NCBI GenBank assembly: GCA_015065615.1
Contig: SVPY01000030.1
Location: 1 to 33,756 of the forward strand
Source of the DNA: Oscillospiraceae bacterium
GTDB lineage: Bacteria; Bacillota; Clostridia; Oscillospirales; Acutalibacteraceae
Direction: 5' to 3'
Length of the DNA: 33,756 nucleotides
This document shows, one piece after another, positions 26,369-33,756 of the stretch. The position numbers and the translations under genes are program-made. Within the stretch, counting starts at the first letter, position 1. Every line of letters begins with the position of its first letter. Below the pieces are notes generated by a model, which saw nothing but the letters and a program-made list of their open reading frames with translations, was not told the origin of the DNA and made no database searches.

Positions 26369-26396
26369 GTAAGGACAGGATTTATTCCTGTCCTTA
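26369..26396 (+). terminator. Hairpin after GlyRS, possible terminator of repeat origin
   Basis: AAGGACAGGA-ttta-TTCCTGTCCTT is a near-perfect stem of about ten pairs, followed by ATTAATTTAA rather than a clean T-run. It is also a typical GTAGGGACAG-family module, so a repeat may have been adopted as terminator. Confidence 0.5.
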
Positions 26397-26465
26397 TTAA
26401 TTTAATGAATGATGAAAGATTTCTAAAGAAATCGACGGCGCAACGCTGCGCGTATGCGGACACAA

Positions 26466-26528
26466 AATTTCTAACGAAATCGACGGCGAAATTCTTACGA
26501 ATTTACGTCCGCGGCGATACATAAACCT
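26466..26528. repeat. 63-bp dispersed repeat, copy 1
   Basis: Identical to 30129-30191 except for one base by my reading. It contains hairpins ATTTC-taac-GAAAT and AAATTC-tta-cGAATTT. It belongs to a repeat cluster that, with the element at 26617-26800 and a GGACAACA..TGTTGTCC unit at 26544-26568, fills the 26338-26864 gap. No gene is seen. Confidence 0.9.
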
Positions 26529-26616
26529 TGCTGAAATCTTTGCGGACAACAATAAATGTTGTCCCTACGATATTGCGGCGTCAGATTTCTTCGAAATTGA
26601 CATCCCTCTCCCAAGC

Positions 26617-26800
26617 TTCTTGGCTCCCCTGCAAGGGGAGCTGTCGAACAACTTGTTTGTGAGACTGAGGGGTTGTAATAAATTAGTCTTACCGAAATCT
26701 CACCAACCCCTCCGTCATAATTTCGAAGAAATTTTACACCATCCACCGTGACGCAAAGCGACACGTAAATTGCTTGCAATTTTCAGCAGAGGTAGGCGAG
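26617..26800. repeat. Paired-arm palindromic element, copy 6
   Basis: The left arm TTGGCTCCCC..TGAGGGGTTG (26620-26675) has the hairpin CTCCCCT-gca-AGGGGAG. The spacer is about 26 bases. The right arm CCAACCCCTCC..GGTAGGCGAG (26703-26800) has ATTTC-gaa-GAAAT and AAATTGC-tt-GCAATTT. The latter carries one unit of the 36-bp module that is tripled at 1421-1528. Confidence 0.85.
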
Positions 26801-26864
26801 AAGAATAGTGGATGGAAGCGGCCCCTACGATGTGGTTTAATTTTTACCCATTTTTATTCTCCCT

Positions 26865-28595
26865 TTAGTTCTTTTTAACTTTCAGAATTACCCATTTACC
26901 TGCGTGGAGATTCAGCATAAATTTACCCTTTTCTTTTGTTAAATTTCCTTCACCTTCAAAAAGTTCTACGCTGAAATCTTCATTAAATATAATTTCCGTA
27001 TTGATATCAAAACTACTGTCGCAATATTCACCCTTGTAATTTTCATTAATTACGCCTCGGTTATTAAGGCACATTACGTAGAAGTTTTCTCCCTTTTTGT
27101 TGTAAACTGTGTGAAGCTCCTCTTTAAAGGTGATGGGTAAAATTTCATTTAACTTACCTTTAAGCTCATTTGCGGTAATAATATTGCTATATTTATTTTT
27201 AAAATCATCATTATAAGTTAAATCAATTACGTACTGATAATTACTTATAGCCTCTTCGTTATCCTCATGAATTATATCAAAAATATCGGGGAATCTGCTG
27301 TTTTGCAGGCAGGCGCTATCGTGAGCGTACCTTGGCTCCTTAATTTCTTTTTCGCTTGAAAAGATTTCGCTTATAACTTTTCTTAAAGCGCGTATTTTAT
27401 TTGATAAATTTTCATTAACGTTTTCTTTTGAACCGGAATTATTTACACCGCTTAAGGGATATTTCAAATAGCTATCTTCATCATCATTAATAGAGAAAAT
27501 TTTCATCTCTTCAGGCAGCACGATTGCTACAGGAGTATAGGTTTTACCTAAATCACTGTATTTTGAAGTGAAATCCAGGAATTTCTTTTTAACTAAACCG
27601 TATTCGCCAAGCTCAAAATCAGTAAAGTTTTTAAAAGTATTGCAAACACCGTACTCTTCGCCCATAACTTCAGCACCTGAAAAATAAGCGTAGTGCCAGA
27701 TTCTATCCTGCAAGGAGCGTGAGCTGCCGCCTAAATGAGGCTTATTTCCAGTTACTTCTTCCATTTGCTCCTTTAAATCATACTCGCTCCACTCGTTGTT
27801 TATACTGTCAGAGCAGTGGGGAATTGTAAGATTGAATGAGCTATCCTGAGCGCCCCAGCATTCGTAATAAACACCCCAGGGTATTTTAGCTGCTTTCGCC
27901 ATACCTCTATAGTAGGCGATCTGAAGCCTTGTTTCCCCTATTTGCCAGCCAACTTCAGGAAGCAAAAGCTTTGCACCCATTTCAATTTCCATTTTGGGAG
28001 CCATATGGTAGCTATCGGCAGGGATAAGAGGAGAATTTACGGTATTTTTGCGCCTTTCCCAAAGCATATAGAGGTTAGAAATAAATTCATCCGTATTTTT
28101 GGGGATTTTTAATTCTGACCATTCCTCTACTGAAAAAGCCTCCACAAACAATGCCATCACGTCGGTTTTTATGGCTTCAATTTTATCTTTCCAAAATACG
28201 CTTTCAGGTAAACCCTTATTATTCTCTTTAAATTCTTTTAAAGCTTCCTCTACCCTTTCCATTTCGCCGCGGTGGTTAGAAGCCCACTCGTGCATTTGAA
28301 ATCCCCAGAAATTTTCACCAAGAAGATTTTTATATTCCTCTAAAAGCTCTTTGTTATAATCATAGGCATAAGGAAACGCTATGCCGCCCTGGAATCTATC
28401 GATATAAAAAGGGCATTTAAGATTTTTAAGAACAGAAAACAGTTTACTATCCTTTGAAGCGTAGTTATTAAAGGATTTTTCATCGGGAAGATAGTTCTTG
28501 TGCATCAGCTTAAGGCCGTCGCCTTCTCTGAAAAGCCCATTTTTAAATAAACCTTCAAAGCTTTCGTTTGTGTAAGTATGAATAAATCTAAACAT
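26865..28595 (-). CDS. Uncharacterised protein, possible TIM-barrel glycosidase-like
   Basis: A 576-residue cytoplasmic protein I cannot place in a named family. Its first two thirds alternate predicted strands and helices with aromatic-rich segments such as WGFQMHEWASNHRGEM, WQIGETRLQIAYYRG and IPWGVYYECWGAQDSS, which look like an (alpha/beta)8 barrel of glycoside-hydrolase style. The acidic residues at YECWG and MGEEYG are candidate active-site groups. The end (about 500-576) is beta-rich with EDFSVELFEGEG and HAGKWVILKVKK, like a small C-terminal beta-domain of glycosidases. AAGGTGG lies five bases before the ATG. The gene starts nine bases after the PHP gene's stop, so the two are one operon and probably act on one substrate. 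Function remains unknown. Confidence 0.7.
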   Translation of the reverse strand: MFRFIHTYTNESFEGLFKNGLFREGDGLKLMHKNYLPDEKSFNNYASKDSKLFSVLKNLKCPFYIDRFQGGIAFPYAYDYNKELLEEYKNLLGENFWGFQMHEWASNHRGEMERVEEALKEFKENNKGLPESVFWKDKIEAIKTDVMALFVEAFSVEEWSELKIPKNTDEFISNLYMLWERRKNTVNSPLIPADSYHMAPKMEIEMGAKLLLPEVGWQIGETRLQIAYYRGMAKAAKIPWGVYYECWGAQDSSFNLTIPHCSDSINNEWSEYDLKEQMEEVTGNKPHLGGSSRSLQDRIWHYAYFSGAEVMGEEYGVCNTFKNFTDFELGEYGLVKKKFLDFTSKYSDLGKTYTPVAIVLPEEMKIFSINDDEDSYLKYPLSGVNNSGSKENVNENLSNKIRALRKVISEIFSSEKEIKEPRYAHDSACLQNSRFPDIFDIIHEDNEEAISNYQYVIDLTYNDDFKNKYSNIITANELKGKLNEILPITFKEELHTVYNKKGENFYVMCLNNRGVINENYKGEYCDSSFDINTEIIFNEDFSVELFEGEGNLTKEKGKFMLNLHAGKWVILKVKKN

Positions 28596-28604
28596 ATAAC
28601 CACC

Positions 28605-29960
28605 TTATCTTCCAAAGAATTTATCGGTAAATCTTTTTACTCTGCCGTTTATGAAAGAAAGAAGCTTAATAGCTTCCTCGTCGCCGAGGTATGCCTCCTT
28701 CATAAGTCTGCCCTCTTCAAAACATAATTCATCGTGAATGGGAAAATATTCAGAAAGAAGGAATATTGCAAATTTAGTAAGGCGGTAAGTACCCACTACG
28801 TGGTCTGGGGCGCCGTCGTAATTATCTACAGCCACACTGTAGCCGCCCTTTACTGCCTCTTTAAAGCCTTCGAAATCAGGGGTTTTACTATAAATAATTG
28901 TGAAAACACCGTTAAAGCAGCATTCATAGTCCCATTTATAATATCTTCTGTGGGCATCGTCGCAGCCTAAGGGTGTGATTTTTATTCCCTCAGCGCGAAG
29001 GTCGTTCCAGAAAGCTATTTGCATATTGCTCTCTGAGGAGTTTGGTTCCTGACCCATCATAACTTCTACAGCATCGTAAAGACCTGTTTTTGCAGCATAG
29101 CGGAACATACTGTCCCTTGTGTTGTGGGCATCGTAAAGCCAACCCGGATGAGCTAAAATTGCTACGCCGCCATTTTTATGTATAGTATCGCATATCCATT
29201 TGCGCCAGGCAAAATCGTAAGGTTCTATATCTTCGGGAAGTTTATTTTCATATTCCTTTACTATATTTTCAACTTCCTCGTTTATTTCTTTTTCGTGAAG
29301 GTGGTAATATTTATCAAGACCCATTTCACCCTCTAAAAGAGCGCCTACATTTACGTTGTGTATATAGGCGTTAGGCACGTGAACCTCCTCGCCGTAATAA
29401 AGAGCCATTTCGCAAGGAAGCTTTTTAGCTTCATTAATTGCAAAAACGGAGCCATCCACCTTGTGGTGATCGGTAATTGCTAAATAATCGAAACCTGCTT
29501 TACGGTAAATAGAAGAAACCACGAAAGGATCCTCGTGACCGTCCACAGAGTGGCAGGCGTGGCAGTGGGTGTTACCGCGCATAGGAATTCTCTGCCATAA
29601 ATCCTCTTTAGTACCGAAAACACGTAAATTCACAATAAATTTATTCTCGTTTTCTTCCTTCTTTAAAAGGCGGAAGGTATAAATCTGTTCTTTTTTAAGT
29701 GTGTATTCAAATTTAAGTACACCTTTATTATCGGTAAAAACTGTAATTTCATCGTAGCAGTTTTCATCACCAATGCATAAGGTTTTTGCAGTGGCAATTT
29801 CCTCCTGAGGTATTATTCTTATTATATATTCTGCGTTATTAGCTAAAGCCGTTTCAATACCGAGACCGCGGCAGGTATAGGTGATTTTTTTATTAAGCCG
29901 GCTTACTTTAGGGAAAATTTCAAATTCATTTAATTCTTTTTTATACATATTAATTTTCAT
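28605..29960 (-). CDS. PHP-domain metal-dependent phosphoesterase
   Basis: A 451-residue protein with a beta-rich N-terminal domain (about 1-120) and a PHP domain. The metal-binding motifs are complete: GNTHCHACHS with H132 and H134, AITDHH with D164 and H165, GEEVH, ILAHPGW with H271, and GCDDAHR with D334 and H337. PHP domains bind three metals and hydrolyse phosphoesters; related standalone proteins act on nucleotides, histidinol phosphate or sugar-phosphate esters. The extra N-terminal domain and about 60 C-terminal residues are not typical of the small PHP proteins. I start at ATG 29960, with AAAGGTGAG upstream, not at the in-frame GTG 29972. It is the first gene of a two-gene operon. 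Confidence 0.88.
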   Translation of the reverse strand: MKINMYKKELNEFEIFPKVSRLNKKITYTCRGLGIETALANNAEYIIRIIPQEEIATAKTLCIGDENCYDEITVFTDNKGVLKFEYTLKKEQIYTFRLLKKEENENKFIVNLRVFGTKEDLWQRIPMRGNTHCHACHSVDGHEDPFVVSSIYRKAGFDYLAITDHHKVDGSVFAINEAKKLPCEMALYYGEEVHVPNAYIHNVNVGALLEGEMGLDKYYHLHEKEINEEVENIVKEYENKLPEDIEPYDFAWRKWICDTIHKNGGVAILAHPGWLYDAHNTRDSMFRYAAKTGLYDAVEVMMGQEPNSSESNMQIAFWNDLRAEGIKITPLGCDDAHRRYYKWDYECCFNGVFTIIYSKTPDFEGFKEAVKGGYSVAVDNYDGAPDHVVGTYRLTKFAIFLLSEYFPIHDELCFEEGRLMKEAYLGDEEAIKLLSFINGRVKRFTDKFFGR

Positions 29961-29990
29961 TCTGGCACTCACCTTTCTGAATTTAAATTA

Positions 29991-30019
29991 ATTTTAGCAC
30001 TTATAATAAATGCTTTCAA
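29991..30019 (-). promoter_or_regulatory. Promoter of the PHP operon
   Basis: On the minus strand TTGAAA (30014-30019), 17 bases, TAAAAT (29991-29996), about 30 bases before the ATG at 29960. Confidence 0.6.
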
Positions 30020-30128
30020 TATTTTTTAGTTTTGTCAAATGTATGTAATTCGCAAATTCGCGTAAAACCAAACGAAATTTTGCCCCCTACAAGGTGGTTT
30101 TAAACTTTGCGCCACCGTAGGGGAGCCA

Positions 30129-30191
30129 AATTTCTTACGAAATCGACGGCGAAATTCTTACGAATTTACGTCCGCGGCGATACATAAACCT
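30129..30191. repeat. 63-bp dispersed repeat, copy 2
   Basis: Near-identical to 26466-26528 and in the same orientation. The two copies enclose the unknown/PHP operon. Flanking scraps include CGCCACCGTAGGGGAGCC, and a GGGAGGGT..ACCCTCCC stem around AAATTC-aaa-GAATTT at 30207-30241, which may end transcription of the YgjV-like gene. Confidence 0.9.
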
Positions 30192-30249
30192 CACCGAAAT
30201 ATTAAAGGGAGGGTGCTAAATTCAAAGAATTTTACCCTCCCCTGAGATA

Positions 30250-30792
30250 TCATCTTTTTTTCATTCTTATAATTCCTATAACAGACGAAACTATGGCAAC
30301 GCTTTCGTAAACCGCGCCGCCTATTGAAAGGGCGAAAATATCGTAAATTAAAACCAAGGGCGAAGTAACCAAAATACTCTTTCTGATATTCTGGGGGTCT
30401 TTAAAGCTCATACAGTAGGAATTTATAACAAGACCCAAAAATACAAAAATACTGTACCACTCACTCCAGCTGAGTATTCCCATAATACCCATCAGCACGG
30501 TGAAAATAAAGGGTATAGCCTTGGAAAATTTCGTCTCTGCCCTGCCGCCTCTTACGGCGTAAATAATATTTCTTATTAAGCTAATTATATTCATCGCCAT
30601 TCCCGATACGGCGCCAATCAAAGCGTAGTGAATTAAAAACACCGCTCCCACCACAGCCTGGCAGAATAAGACCTGCTTCTGGGTTTTGAGCTGATAAGAA
30701 ACAAAGCCCAGAATAATGGCAACTATACCGAAAATCTGACCGATAATATATGGAATACTGCCCACTTCCACGTTTAAATTAATATTAAGCAT
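30250..30792 (-). CDS. YgjV-like integral membrane protein
   Basis: A 180-residue membrane protein with about five or six hydrophobic helices and short loops, matching the YgjV-type inner-membrane family of unknown function. Family-like segments are IIGQIFGIVAIILGFVSYQLKTQKQVLFCQ at the start, of which GFVSYQ and the following polar turn are most typical, FLIHYALIGAVSGMAMN in the middle, and a positively charged tail IIRMKKR. A GGGAGTGAT ribosome site precedes the ATG and a good promoter lies at 30820-30848. It is monocistronic, divergent from the lipoprotein gene. No partner gene hints at a substrate. Confidence 0.8.
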   Translation of the reverse strand: MLNINLNVEVGSIPYIIGQIFGIVAIILGFVSYQLKTQKQVLFCQAVVGAVFLIHYALIGAVSGMAMNIISLIRNIIYAVRGGRAETKFSKAIPFIFTVLMGIMGILSWSEWYSIFVFLGLVINSYCMSFKDPQNIRKSILVTSPLVLIYDIFALSIGGAVYESVAIVSSVIGIIRMKKR

Positions 30793-30819
30793 AATATCAC
30801 TCCCATTGAAATTAAGGCT

Positions 30820-30848
30820 ATTATATAATAATAAACTTTATAATTCAA
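30820..30848 (-). promoter_or_regulatory. Promoter of the YgjV-like gene
   Basis: TTGAAT (30843-30848), 17 bases, TATAAT (30820-30825) on the minus strand, about 30 bases before the ATG. Confidence 0.65.
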
Positions 30849-30884
30849 CAAAATTTTAATGAAACTCCTGAGGCTTTAAAGTAC

Positions 30885-30913
30885 TTGATAAATAAAACCT
30901 TTTAATATATAAT
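30885..30913 (+). promoter_or_regulatory. Promoter of the lipoprotein gene
   Basis: TTGATA (30885-30890), 17 bases, TATAAT (30908-30913) on the plus strand, about 55 bases before the ATG. Confidence 0.7.
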
Positions 30914-30966
30914 ATTCTTGTAGAATGAAATCATTTTATTTCAAATTAAATTAAAGGAGTGTTATT

Positions 30967-31875
30967 ATGAAGCGTTATTTTGCGGTTTTGTTATCTCTGT
31001 TACTTCTCTGCTCTTCTCTTTGCGGATGTATGAATGATGAAAAGAATACTGTTACAAGTACCTCATCCGTGATAAATGAATCAGAAAAGGCGTCCCCCAT
31101 CCCTTCCAAAGAGCCCGAAAGCCAAAAGGATACTGCCGTTTCGAAAAATACCCCTGAGCCCGACTCCACGCCTTCGGAAAGTGACGAAACTGAAATTACG
31201 GCTTCACCCACTCCGTCTCAAGAGCCTGAATCCGAGGAAACTAATGATAATGAAGAAATAAATCAGAGCGCTGCTTCCGAAAATCCCGAGGAAAACGAGG
31301 AAAGCGAAAGCACGGCTTCATTTGAAAGCTATACCGTAAAAGTAAAGTACGTGGGTAATTATATTTTCGCTGAGCCTACTTTCGATAGCGCTCAGGTCTC
31401 TCCCATGCCCATAGGCACCTTTACAATAACAGAGGAAGCAACTGATTACGAGGGTAATTTATGGGGCAAACTTAAATCGGGCGCAGGCTATATTTGCCTT
31501 ACCGATATAGAGAAGGAAGTTTCTCCCGTAGCTATCGGCGTGGCGGATAAAACTTTCCTTGAAAGCGGAAAATATATAAGTTACGGAGTAGAAACTCCCG
31601 ATTCCTTCCCTATTGTAATTCAGAGCACCGAAAATTTAAGGAAAGTCACTTTCGTTACTTTGGAAATTTTCGAAGGTGAAGCAGGCGCCGGTGACGTACT
31701 GATGCACTGGGAGGAAATGGCTAAAAACACCTTTTATATAATGTGGGCGGATTTCCCCGGTGATATGTCCGCTTACGGCGTAAGCTTAACTGACGAAGAT
31801 GGTAATTTTGTGCGCTATGAAATTTACCAAAGCGGCAGAAACGGCACCGTTCAGGCAGTTAACCCCGATCTTTAA
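30967..31875 (+). CDS. Surface lipoprotein with SH3-like domain
   Basis: A 302-residue lipoprotein. The signal peptide MKRYFAVLLSLLLLCSSLCGC has a lipobox SLCGC with the lipidated Cys at 21. Residues 22-120 form an extended linker rich in Ser, Glu, Pro and Thr, which would span the cell wall. A bacterial SH3-like module follows (about 122-180), seen as a VKVKYVGNYIFAEPTF strand, TFTITEEATD and LWGKLKSGAGYICL. The last 120 residues are predicted beta-rich with KYISYGVETPDSFPIVI and form a domain I do not recognise. SH3-like modules of this kind often bind peptidoglycan. AAGGAG precedes the ATG. The GH18 gene follows 111 bases later in the same direction and may be cotranscribed; no terminator is visible between them. 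Confidence 0.88.
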   Translation: MKRYFAVLLSLLLLCSSLCGCMNDEKNTVTSTSSVINESEKASPIPSKEPESQKDTAVSKNTPEPDSTPSESDETEITASPTPSQEPESEETNDNEEINQSAASENPEENEESESTASFESYTVKVKYVGNYIFAEPTFDSAQVSPMPIGTFTITEEATDYEGNLWGKLKSGAGYICLTDIEKEVSPVAIGVADKTFLESGKYISYGVETPDSFPIVIQSTENLRKVTFVTLEIFEGEAGAGDVLMHWEEMAKNTFYIMWADFPGDMSAYGVSLTDEDGNFVRYEIYQSGRNGTVQAVNPDL

Positions 31876-31986
31876 TTTGATTTAATTTAGATTTAACCTA
31901 AAGATTTAAAATAAAACAAAAACATATAAGGAGAAGCTTTGCCTTTAAAATATAAATAAATATAAAAAAGACAAAGTAAAATATCT

Positions 31987-33000
31987 ATGGAAAAGAAACC
32001 CTTTATTTTAGGCTATACCTATAACGACTTCTTCCCCAAGGTCACGAAAGAGGACGTAAATAAATTAACTCACATGAACTTAGCCTTCGGTCTTATTAAA
32101 GACGGTCTTCTCAGTATGCACAAGATGACCAATATGGATTACGTTTTTAAATTCAAGGAGTGGAATCCCGATTTAAAAATCGTTCTGTGCGTAGGCGGCT
32201 GGGGCGCAGGCGGCTTCAGTACAATGGCTATGACTAAAGAGGGCAGGCACGCTTTTGCCCTCTCCTGCTTAGAGGTAGTGGAAAAATATAATCTCGACGG
32301 TATCGATATCGACTGGGAGTACCCCTGCGATAATTCCGCAGGCATAGACTCAAGCCCCAAGGATAAAGAAAATTACACTTATCTTTTTGAAGAGCTTCGT
32401 GAGGTTTTAGGTGATAACCGCATTCTTTCCAACGCCGTGGGTGCAGGCAGATACTTTATTGAGGGCACAGAGATGGATAAGGTGGCAAAAATTCTTGACT
32501 ACGTTCAGCTTATGACTTACGATATGCGAAGCGGCTTTACCTCGGAAGCCGGCCACCACGCTTCACTGGGCTTAAGCCTTGGCGATACTTCCGAAAAATC
32601 CACCAAAAACGTTGTGGAGATGTTCCACGAAGCAGGCGTCCCCTACGAAAAGCTCATAGTAGGCGCGGCTTTCTACTGCCGCACATTCAGCGGTGTGCCC
32701 GATATTAATAAGGGTTTACTGCAGCCTTCTAAGTCTATAGGCGAGTACGGTCCCGAATACAAGGAATTAAAGGAATTTATCAAGGATAAAAATTTCAAGG
32801 AGTACTGGGACGAAAACGCCGAGGCTTCTTACCTCTTTAACGGCAGCACCTTTATAAGCTTTGAATCCGCCGAAGCCATAAGGCGCAAAGTAAGGTACGT
32901 AAAAGAAAAGGGCCTTTTAGGCATTATGTACTGGGAGCACAGCTGCGATGAATCAAGAGAGCTTCTCGGCGCCATGCACGACGAAATGAGGAATAAATAA
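31987..33000 (+). CDS. GH18 family chitinase-like protein, cytoplasmic
   Basis: A 337-residue single-domain GH18 TIM barrel. The catalytic strand reads DGIDIDWEYP with D107, D109 and E111, the DxxDxDxE set needed for substrate-assisted cleavage of N-acetylglucosamine linkages. KIVLCVGGWG is the matching strand-3 motif, followed by YVQLMTYDMRSG and an LGIMYWEHSCD strand at the end. There is no signal peptide, wall anchor or chitin-binding domain, so it should act inside the cell on imported chitooligosaccharides or peptidoglycan fragments. The ribosome site is poor; the clear AAGGAG lies some 50 bases upstream, in front of a short TTG-started frame of six codons (about 31939-31959). That could be chance or a leader peptide. 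No terminator is evident after the stop. Confidence 0.9.
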   Translation: MEKKPFILGYTYNDFFPKVTKEDVNKLTHMNLAFGLIKDGLLSMHKMTNMDYVFKFKEWNPDLKIVLCVGGWGAGGFSTMAMTKEGRHAFALSCLEVVEKYNLDGIDIDWEYPCDNSAGIDSSPKDKENYTYLFEELREVLGDNRILSNAVGAGRYFIEGTEMDKVAKILDYVQLMTYDMRSGFTSEAGHHASLGLSLGDTSEKSTKNVVEMFHEAGVPYEKLIVGAAFYCRTFSGVPDINKGLLQPSKSIGEYGPEYKELKEFIKDKNFKEYWDENAEASYLFNGSTFISFESAEAIRRKVRYVKEKGLLGIMYWEHSCDESRELLGAMHDEMRNK

Positions 33001-33105
33001 ATTTATTTAACTTCCGTAAAATAATTTTTTATTCAGCTTTAATATTTTCTTTTGAATCTGTTTCTGCAGTTAATCAGGTTTAAGGTTTTATCTTTAACAA
33101 TTAAC

Positions 33106-33134
33106 TTGACATATTGAATTTACAATGATATAAT
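33106..33134 (+). promoter_or_regulatory. Consensus promoter of the tRNA-Leu transcription unit
   Basis: TTGACA (33106-33111), exactly 17 bases, TATAAT (33129-33134): a perfect vegetative promoter. It lies upstream of both tandem repeats, and no equally good promoter lies between them and the tRNA, so the repeats should be part of the tRNA precursor. Confidence 0.85.
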
Positions 33135-33158
33135 AACTGAGTTAATTCAATATGATAT

Positions 33159-33548
33159 GCAGGTATGGCGGAATTGGTAGCATTTTATTCGAGCGCATCC
33201 TGTGGATGATGAAGCGAAGAATAAAATGGCGCAGCGGTCAAAATTTTAAGGTGAATAGCCGCAAAAATTTTGGGTACCGCAAGTGTCACGCGGGAGCGCG
33301 GCGTAAAATTTTATTATGTTTACCTCATTCTTGATTTTGATTAAACTGAATATGCAGGTATGGCGGAATTGGTAGCATTTTATTCGAGCGCATCCTGTGG
33401 ATGATGAAGCGAAGAATAAAATGGCGCAGCGGTCAAAATTTTAAGGTGAATAGCCGTAAAAATTTTGGGTACCGCAAGTGTCACGCGGGAGCGCGGCGTA
33501 AAATTTTATTACGTTTACCTCATTCTTGATTTTGATTAAACTGAATAT
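33159..33548 (+). repeat. Two tandem 195-bp repeats starting with a tRNA-Leu 5' end
   Basis: Copies 33159-33353 and 33354-33548 differ at only two bases by my reading. Each begins with the first 19 bases of the tRNA-Leu that follows, then diverges. The body has a 10-bp stem CATTTTATTC/GAATAAAATG enclosing CATCC-tgt-GGATG, a second long imperfect stem from GCGGTcAAAATTTT to AAAATTTT..GTACCGC, and CGCG-ggag-CGCG. Near the end TACCT could pair with AGGTA of the tRNA-like head. Each copy ends with the same bases that precede the true tRNA. Any open frame here is not convincing as a gene. Confidence 0.9.
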
Positions 33549-33635
33549 GCAGGTATGGCGGAATTGGCAGACGCGCTAGATTCAGGTTCTAGTGAGAGCA
33601 ATTTCATGCAGGTTCAAGTCCTGTTACCTGCACCA
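33549..33635 (+). tRNA. tRNA-Leu (anticodon CAG)
   Basis: An 87-nt class II tRNA with its CCA encoded. The acceptor stem GCAGGTA pairs with TACCTGC, then discriminator A and CCA (33633-33635). The D-arm has GCG/CGC with a GG in the loop. The anticodon arm CTAGA-ttCAGgt-TCTAG gives anticodon CAG, reading CUG leucine codons. A long variable arm follows and the T-arm contains GGTTCAAGTCC. All parts of a functional tRNA-Leu are intact. Confidence 0.97.
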
Positions 33636-33640
33636 TCAAA

Positions 33641-33693
33641 GGGCTACAAAAAAGATGTAGCCCCCGAAACCCCCGATTTTATCGGGGGTTTCG
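33641..33693 (+). terminator. Two hairpins downstream of tRNA-Leu
   Basis: GGGCTACA-aaaaaga-TGTAGCCC (33641-33663) is followed by CGAAACCCCCGAT-ttt-ATCGGGGGTTTCG (33665-33693), both perfect. A short GCCGT..ACGGC hairpin comes next. No long T-run is present, so termination is likely but not certain. The remaining bases to the window end hold nothing I can name. Confidence 0.6.
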
Positions 33694-33756
33694 CCGTTTC
33701 TACGGCAGAAAAAACAGCAAGCGATTTTGTAGATGTGAAAAAGATACTTTTCCCTT

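Noticed and set aside
31939-31959. Six-codon TTG-started leader peptide before the GH18 gene
   Set aside because: AAGGAG precedes it, but the frame is very short, AT-rich and without regulatory codons; I mention it only in the GH18 entry.
33152-33334. Open frame of 60 codons overlapping the first tandem repeat
   Set aside because: It lies in tRNA-like and hairpin sequence, has no ribosome site, and its frame is set by the repeat.

Overview
The window reads like a chromosomal segment of a low-GC Gram-positive gut or rumen anaerobe, most likely an uncultured clostridial or Ruminococcaceae/Oscillospiraceae-type bacterium. The grounds are strong AAGGAG-type ribosome sites, TTGACA/TATAAT promoters at 16-18 bp spacing, an ECF transporter S component, DegV and DUF6809-like proteins, an alpha2-type glycyl-tRNA synthetase, and no sign of outer-membrane machinery. 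The placement is inference from gene content; no marker gene fixes the taxon.

Layout. 1-708: start of a multi-pass membrane glycosyltransferase, minus strand. 856-1540: DUF559 endonuclease-like gene inside a palindromic repeat element. 1594-4581: LacZ-type beta-galactosidase. 5050-6360: secreted coiled-coil M23 peptidase, minus. 6710-7460: a promoter-to-terminator stretch with no credible ORF, a candidate long ncRNA. 7593-9230: DUF3842 protein, ECF S component and an unknown protein. 9908-16118: GH43 and two tandem GH95 alpha-fucosidase paralogues. 16439-17055: divergent XRE regulator and DUF6809-like protein. 17417-21135: DegV, an FGGY kinase (ribulokinase type) and a pentulose-phosphate epimerase, all minus. 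21239-24498: two-gene operon of GH36 alpha-galactosidase and a GH78-like protein. 24943-26337: GlyRS. 26865-29960: two-gene minus operon of an unknown protein and a PHP phosphoesterase. 30250-33000: YgjV-like membrane protein, lipoprotein and GH18 protein. 33106-33756: promoter, two 195-bp tandem repeats that begin with the head of a tRNA-Leu, then the intact tRNA-Leu(CAG).

The metabolic theme is intracellular breakdown of imported plant or host oligosaccharides. LacZ, GH43, two GH95, GH36, GH78-like and GH18 all lack signal peptides, and sugar kinase and epimerase genes lie nearby. No sugar transporter is in the window, so uptake must be encoded elsewhere.

The most striking feature is that nearly every intergenic gap is filled with repeats built from very short perfect hairpins (4-12 bp stems, often 1-4 nt loops). 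One family has two roughly 50-170 bp arms with ends like CCTCGGCTCCC..GGGGTTGG and CCAACCCCTC..GGGAGGCGAGG around an AT-rich spacer of about 25-30 bp. At the left end of the window the spacer position holds the DUF559 gene, which suggests a mobile element and its short non-autonomous derivatives. A second family is bounded by CGTAGGGACAG..CTGTCCCTACG. Homologous positions in different copies carry different hairpins, as if the hairpins were interchangeable modules. All coordinates, alignments and hairpins were read by eye; no database search was done.
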